Shown here: positions 42,546 through 52,130 of the stretch, in pieces
Numbering within the stretch: the stretch's first letter is position 1
Layout of the letters: the number at the start of each line of letters is the position of its first letter
Assembly (NCBI RefSeq): GCF_900156625.1
Contig: NZ_FTOB01000003.1
Span: 620,001 to 684,000, forward strand
Length of the DNA: 64,000 nucleotides
Direction: 5' to 3'
Origin: Zobellia uliginosa
GTDB taxonomy: Bacteria > Bacteroidota > Bacteroidia > Flavobacteriales > Flavobacteriaceae
Made by a program: the position numbers and the translations under genes
The notes under the pieces: generated by a model
The model's database searches: none
What the model saw: the letters and a program-made list of their open reading frames with translations, nothing else
What the model was told of the DNA's origin: nothing

Positions 42546-45467
42546 CTATTTTTTTATAAACCTACCGGAGTAACGTTGACCACCATCTTGTATGGTGTAA
42601 AAGTACACGACTTCCGATTTTAAATGCGATACATCTAACGGTGTATTTTTATAGATGGTATTCATTATTAATTGTCCATCTATGGTGTATATGGTCAAGT
42701 TATGGTTGTCATCCGAGAGATTTTTAAAAGACAAAGTCTCTTTAACGGGGTTGGGGTATACGGAAATGATATTTTCCTTACTTTCTTCTATCTGAAAAGT
42801 GGAAACGTCCGATGTTTTAGCGGAGTTGGGCTGTGGGTCTGTTGCTACATACCAACCACTACCTCGGGTAGATGCGTAATACTTTCCTGGAATGGTATAG
42901 TCTATAGCTATATCGTTAACCCGGTCCGATTGTCCATTCCCTTTGTTTATTTTTATCCACGTATTACCGCCATCTTTAGATAGGTAGGTCCCTGCATTTC
43001 TAAAGTCTACTTTTGAATTGGCCAAAGTAGAGAGCAAAATTACATCAGTGTTATATTTGGCAACCTCTACCCGGTTTACCCAAGGATAATCAAATTTTTT
43101 GGTCCAAGTCCTCATATTGTTAGTACTTACCCATAATCCTCCTTCATTGGCAGGAGAATTAATAAAACCGGCGGTTATGTATACTTTTCCATCTTTGTCA
43201 AAATGAATATCGTTTATTCCACTTGTACCTGAAATACTACTGGTAGAAGCCACTTTAGACCAAGACCTTCCTTTGTTTACGGTCTTGTAAAGCCCTCCGT
43301 TGTTACCAACTACCGTAGCATACAAGGTATTGGATGAATTAGGGTCGAACGCCAGTCTAGATACATCTAAACTCGCCGGAAGCCCATTGTTCACCTTAGA
43401 CCACGTTTTTCCTTTATCGGTAGACTTATGAACTCCCCAACCCGTCACGCTATCGCCGACCCATTCTAATTTTGTGGATGAGCGCGGTACGCAAAAATAC
43501 ATAGTGTTAGGGTCGTTGGGGTCGAACAGTAAACTTAGTTGATGTACAGATTGGTCTCCTTTGGCAGGCGGCCAAGGTTTGGGAATAGGTGTGCCCCACT
43601 CTACAAAAGTAGCACCGTTATTGGTCGACCTATAGATTTTACCCCCACCGTGTTGCCTGAAGAAAAGGGCATAATGAATGTTGGTATTGGTAGGGTGTAT
43701 GGCATAGCTACTTAAAGAAACTTCATTGGGGGGCAATAAGTTTTTGTACTTAGCAGCTTGGGCACCAGGTCTAATCGTAGCACCTCCATTGCTTGTGATC
43801 CATAAGCCGTTCTCTCCGCCGGCACAAAAGACCTTATTGGAAATCAGTGGATGTTGGTAGAATCCGTGTCCCGGAACATTACTGTTACCCGCACCGACAA
43901 AAGTGTTGGAATTCGTGCCTACTTCTTCATCGTCAATATCGACCCAAGTTTTTCCCTTATCATAAGACATTAACGATATCTTGGCGAGTTGGGTGTGCAA
44001 AATTGTGCCATTGGCATTGAACTTGATAAAATTGCACCCTTTGCGGTCGTAGGTGTCGCGGTTTTCCCAACGTTTCAAATACTTGAAATTAACATTGGTG
44101 CCCATAGGGTTTCCTCGTCTGGTCCAATAATTTACGTGGGGCCCTGAATTCCAGTTTTTACCATTCCTGAAAATCACATTCCAATTTTCTCCGCCATTGG
44201 AGGTGCTATAGATAGACCCTGGTTTAAAATTTATTTCAGAAAAGTTGGAATACTCATTGGCCAAATAGATATTATCGGGATTGTTGGGGTCTACCTCAAT
44301 TTGATTGAACCGAATGGTTATACTTGTTGGCAAATCGGGGTATTTGGAAGCGGCCTCACTGTCGGAAATCCCAAAATAATGACCTACATTATGATAGAAT
44401 TGCTTTTTTACTTGTGAATCGGAACCCAATACTTTCATATTGATAGCTAGATTTCCGTCAATATTTGTCCAGCTCTCTCCCCTATCGGTACTTTTAAAAA
44501 CACCGCCTTTAGAATCTACTATCGATTTACCCGAACCGGATACTTTCCAAGTAACATTTACCAGAGCGTACAATGTTACTTTGTTATTCGATTTATTGTG
44601 GTGGATATCAAAAGATCGGAAAACATCATGGTCAAGGCCATTTGTTTTTTGAACCCAAGTATTACCTCCGTTTGTACTTTTATAAAAACCGTAATTGGTA
44701 GTGGCGTAGACAATATTCGTATTTACTGGGTCAACTACGATAGATTCAATTTCTGCCTTAGGGTTCAAACCCGAATTTTTGAGCTTCCAAGTAGCTCCCC
44801 TATCGGTACTTCTCCAAATTTTCCCTTGGCTATTTGCATCTACTAAGATACCGTGTGGTCGGGCTTTGGTAAAACTGATCCGACCCATATCCCGCATTCG
44901 ACCACCCCCAACGTACCAAATTGCATCGTCTTTTGGGTTTACCGCAACACAGGAAAGATATGATCTTCCAAAAGTACTTAACGATGACTTTTGCTTGGTC
45001 CAGGTTTTTCCTTTGTCCCAAGTTTGAAATATTCCTAGGTTTTTCTTGTCCGTGCAAAAACCACGATTGGGTGATTGACGTGAAAAATCAAAGGAGGTAG
45101 CATCTAAAGGACCTCGCATACCCGTCTTGTGACCAGGACCGTCTTCGTCCATTATGGTTTCATAGGTAAGACCTTTATCGGTAGATCTATATGAATTACC
45201 CATATTCGGACCAATAAATAATACATTGGGATCGGTAGGGTGCCAAAAGGCTGATTTATTATTACCGCTCATACCGGGTCCAAATTGAATCCATTTGATA
45301 CTGTTGTCGGAAACAATATCTTTTGTTTTGATGTCTTCAAAAAATGTGGATGAAGCAGCTGAACTTTTAAGGGCCTGATCTTCCTTTGTGGCTAGGCCTA
45401 TTTCCTGCCCGTGGCAGAAAATGGTCGACACCAGGAATAGAACAGAATACAGATAAAATTTAATCAT
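42546..45467 (-). CDS. Large secreted sortilin-like BNR propeller protein, T9SS cargo
   Basis: A 973-residue protein with signal peptide 'MIKFYLYSVLFLVSTIFCHGQ'. Nearly the whole length is made of sortilin/BNR-type blades with 'S-T-D-x-G-x-T-W' Asp-box turns (for example 'YRSTDKGLTYE', 'WRSTDRGATWKL', 'YKSTNGGNTWVQ', 'FKSTDRGESWTN', 'HKSTDKGKTWSK', 'YLSKDGGNTWIK'), enough for two propellers. A T9SS type A sorting domain closes it ('ISVYPNPVKETLSFKNLSDD'). Proteins of this shape include xyloglucanases (GH74) and VPS10-like surface binders; the GH74 catalytic Asp pair was not recognised, so the activity is open. Monocistronic. Confidence 0.87.
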   Translation of the reverse strand: MIKFYLYSVLFLVSTIFCHGQEIGLATKEDQALKSSAASSTFFEDIKTKDIVSDNSIKWIQFGPGMSGNNKSAFWHPTDPNVLFIGPNMGNSYRSTDKGLTYETIMDEDGPGHKTGMRGPLDATSFDFSRQSPNRGFCTDKKNLGIFQTWDKGKTWTKQKSSLSTFGRSYLSCVAVNPKDDAIWYVGGGRMRDMGRISFTKARPHGILVDANSQGKIWRSTDRGATWKLKNSGLNPKAEIESIVVDPVNTNIVYATTNYGFYKSTNGGNTWVQKTNGLDHDVFRSFDIHHNKSNNKVTLYALVNVTWKVSGSGKSIVDSKGGVFKSTDRGESWTNIDGNLAINMKVLGSDSQVKKQFYHNVGHYFGISDSEAASKYPDLPTSITIRFNQIEVDPNNPDNIYLANEYSNFSEINFKPGSIYSTSNGGENWNVIFRNGKNWNSGPHVNYWTRRGNPMGTNVNFKYLKRWENRDTYDRKGCNFIKFNANGTILHTQLAKISLMSYDKGKTWVDIDDEEVGTNSNTFVGAGNSNVPGHGFYQHPLISNKVFCAGGENGLWITSNGGATIRPGAQAAKYKNLLPPNEVSLSSYAIHPTNTNIHYALFFRQHGGGKIYRSTNNGATFVEWGTPIPKPWPPAKGDQSVHQLSLLFDPNDPNTMYFCVPRSSTKLEWVGDSVTGWGVHKSTDKGKTWSKVNNGLPASLDVSRLAFDPNSSNTLYATVVGNNGGLYKTVNKGRSWSKVASTSSISGTSGINDIHFDKDGKVYITAGFINSPANEGGLWVSTNNMRTWTKKFDYPWVNRVEVAKYNTDVILLSTLANSKVDFRNAGTYLSKDGGNTWIKINKGNGQSDRVNDIAIDYTIPGKYYASTRGSGWYVATDPQPNSAKTSDVSTFQIEESKENIISVYPNPVKETLSFKNLSDDNHNLTIYTIDGQLIMNTIYKNTPLDVSHLKSEVVYFYTIQDGGQRYSGRFIKK

Positions 45468-46120
45468 AGTAGGTATTAATTTAAGTGATAAATAAATATG
45501 GGGCTATCCCAAACTTTATTTTAAAATGATTGTGCTGGTTTTGAAATGGGATTGAGTAATAAATTTATTTGTAGTAAAAAACTTATTTATAATTAGGGGT
45601 AAACTTACAAATAAGTATTTATATATGAATATTTTTAAAGAAAATTTAAATTCTTGCCGCTATTTCTGAGATTCACAAGGAGTTGAAAGGTTGCTTCTAA
45701 AGAAAGAAAATCTCCATTATGCAGGTTGAAGCCATTTCGATTCTAAGCAAAACCTTACCTTCAGGCTATAGTGAAAATATAAATCGGATAAAATTGTCCT
45801 TTTTGTTATTTTGTATTACTTTCGTTCCGTAAATGAACGATATGTGTTTAATGTTTTCTACTGGTTTTTACAGGGGTTACAGGGTTAAACATATGATAAG
45901 CAGTGTTTTGCGTTGTGGTAGCCTCCTTTGTTTGACCTGTACCTACCCTAGCCAACCCGGTATTTTGTCGATAGGTTGTATTTTTTCTTTTTTTAGGAAA
46001 CTACTAAATGTAGAATTGTGCGAATGGTATAATGCAAAAAGAGAGCATTTATCGACGGACTAGTTTGCTTGATTAAAATTTATATATAAAAAAGAGAAAA
46101 AGACCTTTTTGTAATTTTTA
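45468..46120. other. Long intergenic region before the nitric-oxide operon
   Basis: No reliable gene. A 76-codon frame at 45833-46063 is judged spurious. Near 45801-45825 there is a TTTTTG...TACTTTCG arrangement that is one base off a Bacteroidetes promoter. The rest is AT-rich without evident repeats. Confidence 0.4.
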
Positions 46121-46201
46121 ATGGAAAAAGAAGTAGATCTTTCAAATGTAAGTATCGGTATGGCAATGCAAATCGCTGATTATGAATCTCTCACAGCTTA
46201 A
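46121..46201 (+). CDS. Very short open frame (26 codons) upstream of the cupin gene
   Basis: ATG 46121 opens a frame encoding MEKEVDLSNVSIGMAMQIAD and a few more residues, ending in TAA at 46199-46201. It could be a leader peptide, the remnant of a lost gene, or chance. It has no recognisable domain and lies 60 nt before the cupin ATG. Confidence 0.25.
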   Translation: MEKEVDLSNVSIGMAMQIADYESLTA

Positions 46202-46216
46202 GAATATAAACATCGA

Positions 46217-46237
46217 AAGGCTTAGGACGCTAAGCTT
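46217..46237 (+). promoter_or_regulatory. Imperfect inverted repeat upstream of the cupin gene
   Basis: AAGGCTTAG - gacg - CTAAGCTT pairs over eight bases with one bulged G, 23 nt before the ATG at 46261. It could be an operator for a nitric-oxide-responsive regulator or a 5' leader hairpin. Confidence 0.35.
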
Positions 46238-46260
46238 ATCACCTATCAATATATAGAACT

Positions 46261-46602
46261 ATGAATAAAGCATCTTTAATCGAAAACATAAGCTATCAAG
46301 ACCACCACAGTCCTACAGTAACGGTCTTACTTAAAACCCCTAGTACCAAAGAAGTTAGGATCCTTATGAAGAAGGGACAATTCATGAAGGAGCACAAGGC
46401 CCCCTACCCCATAGTCATAGAACTGTTTGAAGGGGAAGTCGACTTTGGCATTAAAGGCGAGAGGCAGCTCCTTAAACGGGGCGATATGATCGCATTGGAC
46501 GCCAACGTACCCCATGATCTGGATTGTATTTCAGATTGCATCGTACGCTTGTCCATTTCGGTACTTGATACAGTAGAACGCGTTAATAAAGTTTCCCAAT
46601 AA
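46261..46602 (+). CDS. Cupin-domain protein of the nitric-oxide operon
   Basis: A 113-residue single-domain cupin. 'GQFMKEHKAPYPIVIELFEGEVDFGIKGERQLLKRGDMIALDANVPHDLDCISDCIVRLSI' (read in pieces) gives the two cupin motifs, with metal-ligand candidates H42 in motif 1 (one His instead of H-x-H) and H82 ('PHDL') in motif 2. Such small cupins bind metals or small molecules. It precedes the nitric-oxide reductase by 10 nt, so it is co-transcribed; a role in nitrosative stress sensing or metal handling is likely. The enzymatic activity, if any, is unknown. Confidence 0.85.
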   Translation: MNKASLIENISYQDHHSPTVTVLLKTPSTKEVRILMKKGQFMKEHKAPYPIVIELFEGEVDFGIKGERQLLKRGDMIALDANVPHDLDCISDCIVRLSISVLDTVERVNKVSQ

Positions 46603-46612
46603 AATTTACACG

Positions 46613-48841
46613 ATGAAAAAAGTTTGGATTGCATTTGCCAGTGTGGTAATACTCTCGTTTATAGTGCTTATTTGGGTAGGAACGGAAGTCTATCAAAAAC
46701 AACCTCCCATACCGGAGTTGGTACGGGTGAAAGATACGGGCGAAACCGTATATACAAAGGAGGACATTCAGATCGGACAAAATGTTTGGGAGTCCATCGG
46801 CGGTATGGAAGTTGGCTCCATTTGGGGACACGGTAGTTATGTCGCCCCCGATTGGACGGCCGATTGGATACACAAAGAGGCGGTATTTTTACTGGAATAC
46901 TGGTCCGAAACCGATTTTAACCGCCCCTATGACAGTTTGGATGTCGAGAACAAGGCGGCCATAAAAGCCCGTCTGATCAAAGATATCAAGACCAATACCT
47001 TTGATGAAGCCAACTATACCCTGACCCTATCAAAGGAGCGATGGGCGGCCATTAAGGCCAATGTGCAGCATTATACCGCTATTTTCTCCGAAGGAAAGGA
47101 AGAGTATGCCATCCCGAAAGGGGCCTTGACCGATCCGGTAAAATTGGAACAGTTGAACGCCTTTTTGTTCTGGACCTCTTGGGCGGCAAGTACCAACCGG
47201 CCGGGTAAGGATTACACTTATACCTCCAACTGGCCGCACGAACCCTTGATCGACAACCTTATTACCAAGGGCTCCCTGGTCTGGTCGGGACTATCTATTG
47301 TACTATTGCTCCTCTTCATCGGTATTCTTACCTACTACTATTTAAGAAACCATGAAAAAGGGGAGATCATCACCAAGCCCGACGGTGACCCCTTGACGGG
47401 AATGAAAATGTTTCCCTCGCAAAAGGCGGTACTCAAATACTTTATCGTGGTATCGCTCTTGATCGGCCTACAGGTGCTTCTGGGGATCTTAACCGTACAT
47501 TATACGGTAGAGGGACAGGCCTTCTTCGGTTTTGACCTGGCCCATTATCTGCCCTATTCGATTACCCGTACCTGGCATACCCAATTGGCGGTGTTCTGGA
47601 TAGCGGCCACTTGGTTGGCGACAGGATTGTTTTTGGCACCGATGATCTCGGGTAAGGAAATGAAATACCAGGTATTCGGTATCAATTTTCTGTTCATCGC
47701 CTTGCTTGTCATTGTTTTGGGGTCTATGCTGGGCGAATGGCTCGGGGTACACCAATTCCTGGACCTGACCACCAACTTCTTTTTTGGCCACCAAGGCTAC
47801 GAATACATGGATCTTGGGCGCTTTTGGCAGATATTCTTGGGGATAGGACTCGTGCTTTGGGTCATTATGGTAAGTAGGCATATCGTATATGCCATCCGTA
47901 AGAACGACGCCTCAAAACACTTGTTGATCATTCTCTTACTCTCGGTAATGGCCATAGGTATGTTCTTTTTTTCCGGACTTATGTATGGGGAAAACAGCAG
48001 CCTACCGGTAATCAATTACTGGAGATGGTGGCTGGTCCACCTTTGGGTAGAGGGTTTCTTTGAGGTCTTTGCTACGGTGGTTATCGCCTTTATCTTTTCT
48101 AAGATGAAGATCATATCGGCAAAAACGGCAGGTCGGGTATCCGTAGCCTCGGCTTCCATTTTCTTGGCGGGAGGGATTATCGGAACCCTACATCACCTCT
48201 ATTATTCGGGTACGCCTATTCAGGCCATTGCCTTGGGAGCGACCTTTAGTGCGCTTGAGGTGGTTCCCCTGACCCTAATGGGCTTTGAAATACGGGAAAA
48301 CTGGAACATTCTAAAAAGCAGGTCTTGGATGCAAAAATACAAATGGCCCATATTCTTCTTTATCGCCGTGGCCTTTTGGAACTTTATCGGGGCCGGTGTT
48401 TTCGGCTTCCTTATCAACCCGCCGATTGCCCTGTACTATATCCAAGGGCTGAATACGACGGCCGTACACGCCCATACCGCCTTGTTCGGCGTATACGGTA
48501 TGTTGGGCATGGGCTTCATCTTGATCTGCCTGCGGTTTTATTCCGACCGGGCCTGGGAAAGCAAAAAACTGACCCGCGCCTTCTGGCTCCTCAATATTGG
48601 ATTGGTGGCCATGGTGCTTTTTAGCTTGCTTCCCATAGGGGTCATTCAGGCCTACACCTCCATAACCGAGGGCTATTCCTTTGCCCGTGATTCGGAATTG
48701 TTGTACTCACCGACCGTACAGACCTTGAAATGGTTACGAATGATCGGCGATATTATTTTCTCTGGGGGAATATTCTATTTCTGTTGGTTTACCATCTCTG
48801 AAACCCTATATAGCTTTAGAAGGAAATTGAAAAGCGAATAA
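46613..48841 (+). CDS. norZ: Quinol-dependent nitric-oxide reductase (qNor, NorZ type)
   Basis: A 742-residue membrane protein of the haem-copper oxidase superfamily. It begins with the qNor-specific fused NorC-like part ('VYTKEDIQIGQNVWESIGGMEVGSIWGHGSYVAPDWTADWIHKEA') in the first 250 residues and then has about twelve helices with conserved haem and FeB histidines ('FDLAHYLPYSITRTWHTQLAVFWIAATWLATGLFLAP', 'NTTAVHAHTALFGVYGMLG'). Single-gene fusion of both parts identifies quinol-type NOR. It reduces 2 NO to N2O using quinol at the inner membrane and protects against nitrosative stress or serves denitrification. It follows the cupin by 10 nt. Confidence 0.93.
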   Translation: MKKVWIAFASVVILSFIVLIWVGTEVYQKQPPIPELVRVKDTGETVYTKEDIQIGQNVWESIGGMEVGSIWGHGSYVAPDWTADWIHKEAVFLLEYWSETDFNRPYDSLDVENKAAIKARLIKDIKTNTFDEANYTLTLSKERWAAIKANVQHYTAIFSEGKEEYAIPKGALTDPVKLEQLNAFLFWTSWAASTNRPGKDYTYTSNWPHEPLIDNLITKGSLVWSGLSIVLLLLFIGILTYYYLRNHEKGEIITKPDGDPLTGMKMFPSQKAVLKYFIVVSLLIGLQVLLGILTVHYTVEGQAFFGFDLAHYLPYSITRTWHTQLAVFWIAATWLATGLFLAPMISGKEMKYQVFGINFLFIALLVIVLGSMLGEWLGVHQFLDLTTNFFFGHQGYEYMDLGRFWQIFLGIGLVLWVIMVSRHIVYAIRKNDASKHLLIILLLSVMAIGMFFFSGLMYGENSSLPVINYWRWWLVHLWVEGFFEVFATVVIAFIFSKMKIISAKTAGRVSVASASIFLAGGIIGTLHHLYYSGTPIQAIALGATFSALEVVPLTLMGFEIRENWNILKSRSWMQKYKWPIFFFIAVAFWNFIGAGVFGFLINPPIALYYIQGLNTTAVHAHTALFGVYGMLGMGFILICLRFYSDRAWESKKLTRAFWLLNIGLVAMVLFSLLPIGVIQAYTSITEGYSFARDSELLYSPTVQTLKWLRMIGDIIFSGGIFYFCWFTISETLYSFRRKLKSE

Positions 48842-48871
48842 GTAGGCCCATATGCTATGGTAGGCGTCCCC

Positions 48872-48904
48872 AAAAAAAAGCAGAAGGTCTTATCGGCCTT
48901 CTGC
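48872..48904 (-). terminator. Rho-independent terminator, used mainly on the minus strand
   Basis: GCAGAAGG - tcttatcgg - CCTTCTGC forms a perfect 8-bp stem. The minus-strand side carries eight T residues (TTTTTTTTGGGG), and the plus-strand side TTCTCTATTTT, so it can also stop norZ transcription. Confidence 0.85.
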
Positions 48905-48946
48905 TTCTCTATTTTACGATAGTTTGGATGGTTATGGCGAAAGATT

Positions 48947-50428
48947 TCAATCTACCTTGATGATCTGTTCGGTAACGACCTTTCGGCTGGTCAGGTCACG
49001 TACCGATACCACGTAGACCCCAGAGGAGAATTGGGCCATATCGAGTTCGTAGCTGCCCTTGTCGGTAGTAAGGCTTTGTATCAGTTTCCCGCCCATATCG
49101 TTTATCTGTATGATCGATTTTGAACCGAGTCCCTCTATATAGAGTATTCCTTTGGTCGGGTTGGGGTACATTGAAATTTCGACGGCGTCAATGGGCCGGT
49201 TTTCGGTCAATACTTCGCCATTGGTATTGTAGACGACGATAACGGGAGGCCTGGCATAGGTGCCTTGCTCGGTGTCTCCGCTCTGAACGGACAGATAGAG
49301 GTTTCCGGTACTGGGGTCAAAGGCGCCCCCACCGATTTTTTTTGAGCCATTGGCCTGAAACGGGGTATTAAAAAAACCGTGATCGTAAGGTTGGGCCTCG
49401 TAGGGTTTTAAGGTGCCGTTTTTTATGGCGATCAAATCGTTCATGTCCCACAGCCAGTAATATTGGTAATTGTCCTTGGCCTCTGGGGTACAATAGCCGC
49501 CGCAAAGGTTGCCGTTGTCCTGTACGCATTTATAGCAAACACCGCTTTCGTGTCCCCCACTGCTGCCAATGGTCAAATAGGTTCGGGTGCCGGGTATGAT
49601 AAAGCCATAGGTGGCCCTAGACAGGTGCGTCCATATGTCATTGGTCTTCGATTCGTTGCTGAGGTCGCTGTGCAAGGGATTCGATAAGCTAAAATCCAAT
49701 AAGGTCGTCGTCTTGATCGTGCTGCTGGTGTTCAGGGCATCGGTTATATCAAAAGCAAAGGCGGAGGGCCCTACACTGGCCCTTGATATGATCGGAATGC
49801 CGCTCGAGTGCCCGGTAATATGGTCACCGCCCAAAGCTTCTTGGTAGTCTTCCGGGATTGGCGATATCCAGCCCGAGCTATGGGCAGGGGGGCTGCCTTC
49901 AAAGCGGTAATACCCGCTGACCGATGAGGTTTCCAAGGCATTGGCATCGTTTACGACCAAGGTACTTAGAGTATTGTCGGCAGGGGCGTCGTAATATTCG
50001 TAGGCATTGACGATCAGTTTGGCCTGGCCGCCCTGGTTTACGTAGTAAAGGCCTCCTACCCTATCTATTTTTTCGGGATTTCCTTCCGAGGCCTTCGATA
50101 GTACCGGGCTAAAAACCTGAATAGGCTGCTCTACCATGTTCAGCTCCGAAAGCGATTCGCTTTTTACGATTTCCGGAATAGCGTATTCGGCTACGGCCTG
50201 TTGGTGGGCATGACCGACGATAAAAAGGGAATGGTTTTCATAATTGTAGGCAATGGGCCCTTGGGAATAGTTGAGGTCCGATACACCATTGGTACTGGCC
50301 TTTATACGAAAAGCACCCTCATAGGTCAATTGTGAGATGTCGAATAAGGGAAGTTCTTCTAGGCTTTGTCCATAGCTAGGAAATAGAGAGGCGGCCAGAA
50401 GCACCCAAAAAAAACATATGGTCTTCAT
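48947..50428 (-). CDS. Secreted protein with T9SS sorting domain, function unknown
   Basis: A 493-residue protein with signal peptide 'MKTICFFWVLLAASLFPSYGQ'. The body (about residues 25-405) is beta-rich, with propeller-like blades such as 'TYEGAFRIKASTNGVSDLNYSQG' and 'NHSLFIVGHAHQQAVAEYAIP', and a Cys cluster 'CYKCVQDNGNLCGGYC' near residue 298 with four Cys that may be disulfide-bonded. The C-terminus is a T9SS type A domain ('EISMYPNPTKGILYIEGLGSK...YVVSVRDLTSRKVVTEQIIKVD'). I do not recognise the catalytic family. Monocistronic; it shares a terminator region with norZ. Confidence 0.8.
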   Translation of the reverse strand: MKTICFFWVLLAASLFPSYGQSLEELPLFDISQLTYEGAFRIKASTNGVSDLNYSQGPIAYNYENHSLFIVGHAHQQAVAEYAIPEIVKSESLSELNMVEQPIQVFSPVLSKASEGNPEKIDRVGGLYYVNQGGQAKLIVNAYEYYDAPADNTLSTLVVNDANALETSSVSGYYRFEGSPPAHSSGWISPIPEDYQEALGGDHITGHSSGIPIISRASVGPSAFAFDITDALNTSSTIKTTTLLDFSLSNPLHSDLSNESKTNDIWTHLSRATYGFIIPGTRTYLTIGSSGGHESGVCYKCVQDNGNLCGGYCTPEAKDNYQYYWLWDMNDLIAIKNGTLKPYEAQPYDHGFFNTPFQANGSKKIGGGAFDPSTGNLYLSVQSGDTEQGTYARPPVIVVYNTNGEVLTENRPIDAVEISMYPNPTKGILYIEGLGSKSIIQINDMGGKLIQSLTTDKGSYELDMAQFSSGVYVVSVRDLTSRKVVTEQIIKVD

Positions 50429-50610
50429 CTTTTTTATGGTTTTAATGAATTGGACTTAAAAAAGAGCCTCCAACTAGGGGAAACATTAAGATAACGCAAA
50501 GGATAACCGAATGTTGTTCGTGAGGTTAAGAGGATAGTATAGAGGGTATTGTGAAGTGGCGGAGGAAGGTCTTTCTGTAAACTATTAAGGGGCACTTCGG
50601 TCAAGGGCCT

Positions 50611-50640
50611 AAAAAAAAGCTTCCTGATATTTCAGGAAGC
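50611..50640 (-). terminator. Rho-independent terminator of the 50720 gene
   Basis: GCTTCCTGA - tatt - TCAGGAAGC is a perfect 9-bp stem; on the minus strand it is followed by TTTTTTTTAGG. It is 79 nt past the stop. Confidence 0.88.
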
Positions 50641-50719
50641 CAATGGCTGTTATAGATGGTGTATTTTTACAATTAAGTCTCTAAAAAAAACAGTCCTTTG
50701 TGGTTTTACAAGAGAAAGT

Positions 50720-51157
50720 TTATTTACCATCTTTGGGAGCATCAATACCGGTTAGTTTGCCACTATTTTGCTTCCATTCTACTTTAAAGTTTTTATTGAA
50801 CTCCATAAAGATTTCCGGTTTTACCGTGCCGTGAAACTTATGGTCCGTAATTTCTACCGCATGGGTGCCGACAGATGTTACCAACTGGGCCCTCATTTTT
50901 CCCTCAGGTTGAATGATAGTAGCCTTTATCTTTCCGTTTTCGGTTACCCTTGAACGTACGTTTTCAACTGATAGTTCCGAAGGTATAAGACTGTAATAAT
51001 GCGGTAAAAAGACCCAAGGATGTGCGGTTACGTTAACCTGTACACTTATTAAATTTACCCGGGTATAGTCGCTATGCGTAAGCCACCAGTTGTGCGTGGC
51101 CCCTACCTCTAGATAATCTCCTGAATAATCCATTTTGTGAAATTCCGTTTTTGCCAT
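50720..51157 (-). CDS. Hypothetical protein (145 residues)
   Basis: The ATG at 51157 (MAKTEFHKMDYSGDYLEVGA) is preferred over the open extension to 51241, which adds a Cys/Pro/Arg-rich stretch unlike a start. The protein is beta-rich, with 'VGATHNWWLTHSDYTRVNLISVQVNV' and 'KAHAVEITDH'-like strands, and has no signal peptide or membrane helix. I know no family for it. It is divergent from the papain-like lipoprotein gene across a region with an inverted repeat, which may mean joint regulation. Confidence 0.65.
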   Translation of the reverse strand: MAKTEFHKMDYSGDYLEVGATHNWWLTHSDYTRVNLISVQVNVTAHPWVFLPHYYSLIPSELSVENVRSRVTENGKIKATIIQPEGKMRAQLVTSVGTHAVEITDHKFHGTVKPEIFMEFNKNFKVEWKQNSGKLTGIDAPKDGK

Positions 51158-51423
51158 GATATCTTGTTTTAAGTGATTTTTAGATATAACCCATAGGGAG
51201 CGGCGGTACGGGGATGAACCTGGGCATTGTTCAAAACTCATACTGAATGTAAAAATTAATTCTTTGAAACGGACCTAGATATGTGTTAATGGTAAATTAC
51301 ACTGTATGAGAGGTTTATTGTAGGGGGCAAGGGGCGCTGAAATGCATATGAGCGTATGTGCGGCCTCTTTATGTGATTTATACATTCAAGATGTTTAGCT
51401 GTGTAATTTTTCTTACATATTAT

Positions 51424-51442
51424 ACATTAATGAACTTAATGT
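51424..51442. promoter_or_regulatory. Perfect inverted repeat between divergent genes
   Basis: ACATTAA - tgaac - TTAATGT lies in the 359-nt region between the divergent genes that start at 51157 and 51517. Its size and symmetry fit a dimeric repressor site; no regulator gene is adjacent. Confidence 0.4.
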
Positions 51443-51516
51443 GTTGTATTTCAGCATATTTTTATACCCTAATCTTTCCCTCGGCAATTATTTTATAACC
51501 TTATAAAACACGTATT

Positions 51517-52110
51517 ATGGAAAAGAATGTATTCAAACTAATTGGTGGGGTACTTTTAATGGTCATGTATCAGAGTTGTTGCACCCCTAGTGCCACAATC
51601 GGAAGTGTAAACAACACTTTAAGGCCACAAGAGACCAGAAATTGGTGTTGGGCCGCGGTAACGCAGATGATTGCGCAGAACGAAGGAAAAATCGTGAGCC
51701 AATGTGATTTGGCGAATCATAGGTTTAGTATGACCAATTGTTGCGATTTTGAAAATACTGGCGAAAGTTGCCCTAAAACAAACGATTGTAACAGGCCGGG
51801 ATGGCTTGAACTTACCTTTGCGGGAGTAAAGTATAGTGAAGACACCACCGCTTTGAGTTGGGATAAACTGAAAAAAAGTATCTATTGCAACAAAGATGTT
51901 CTTGGTTATGCCTATGGAACACCGGGTGTAGTGGGCCATGTAGTGGCCGTGCGGGGCTATGTGAGTATAGCTGGTACCAATTATGTAGTACTCAACGATC
52001 CTTGGTCACCCTGTAATGGGACAGAACGAATGATTACCTATGAAGAATATGTAAATCCTTCAGGTACGGCCACCCATTGGAGAACTTGGTACGGTATCAG
52101 TAAAATTTGA
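51517..52110 (+). CDS. Papain-like cysteine protease, AvrRpt2-type, probable lipoprotein
   Basis: A 197-residue protein. The N-terminal signal 'MEKNVFKLIGGVLLMVMYQS' ends before Cys21, a plausible but not ideal lipidation site. The protease part has Cys44 in 'RNWCWAAVTQMIAQ' (the N-W-C-W-A-A entry typical of the AvrRpt2/papain-like C70 family), His141 in 'VVGHVVAVRGY' and Asn160 or Asp161 in 'LNDPWSPC'. Four extra Cys pairs around residues 63-91 may form disulfides. It should be an active protease at the envelope or cell surface, by the triad; the substrate is unknown. It is followed after 20 nt by a small secreted protein that may be its partner. Confidence 0.82.
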   Translation: MEKNVFKLIGGVLLMVMYQSCCTPSATIGSVNNTLRPQETRNWCWAAVTQMIAQNEGKIVSQCDLANHRFSMTNCCDFENTGESCPKTNDCNRPGWLELTFAGVKYSEDTTALSWDKLKKSIYCNKDVLGYAYGTPGVVGHVVAVRGYVSIAGTNYVVLNDPWSPCNGTERMITYEEYVNPSGTATHWRTWYGISKI

Positions 52111-52130
52111 AAACATAAAATCTAGAAAGA

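Noticed and set aside
45833-46063. 76-codon plus-strand frame with six Cys, ahead of the nitric-oxide operon
   Set aside because: No domain, no compelling start signal and unlike neighbouring codon use; probably chance in an AT-rich intergenic region.
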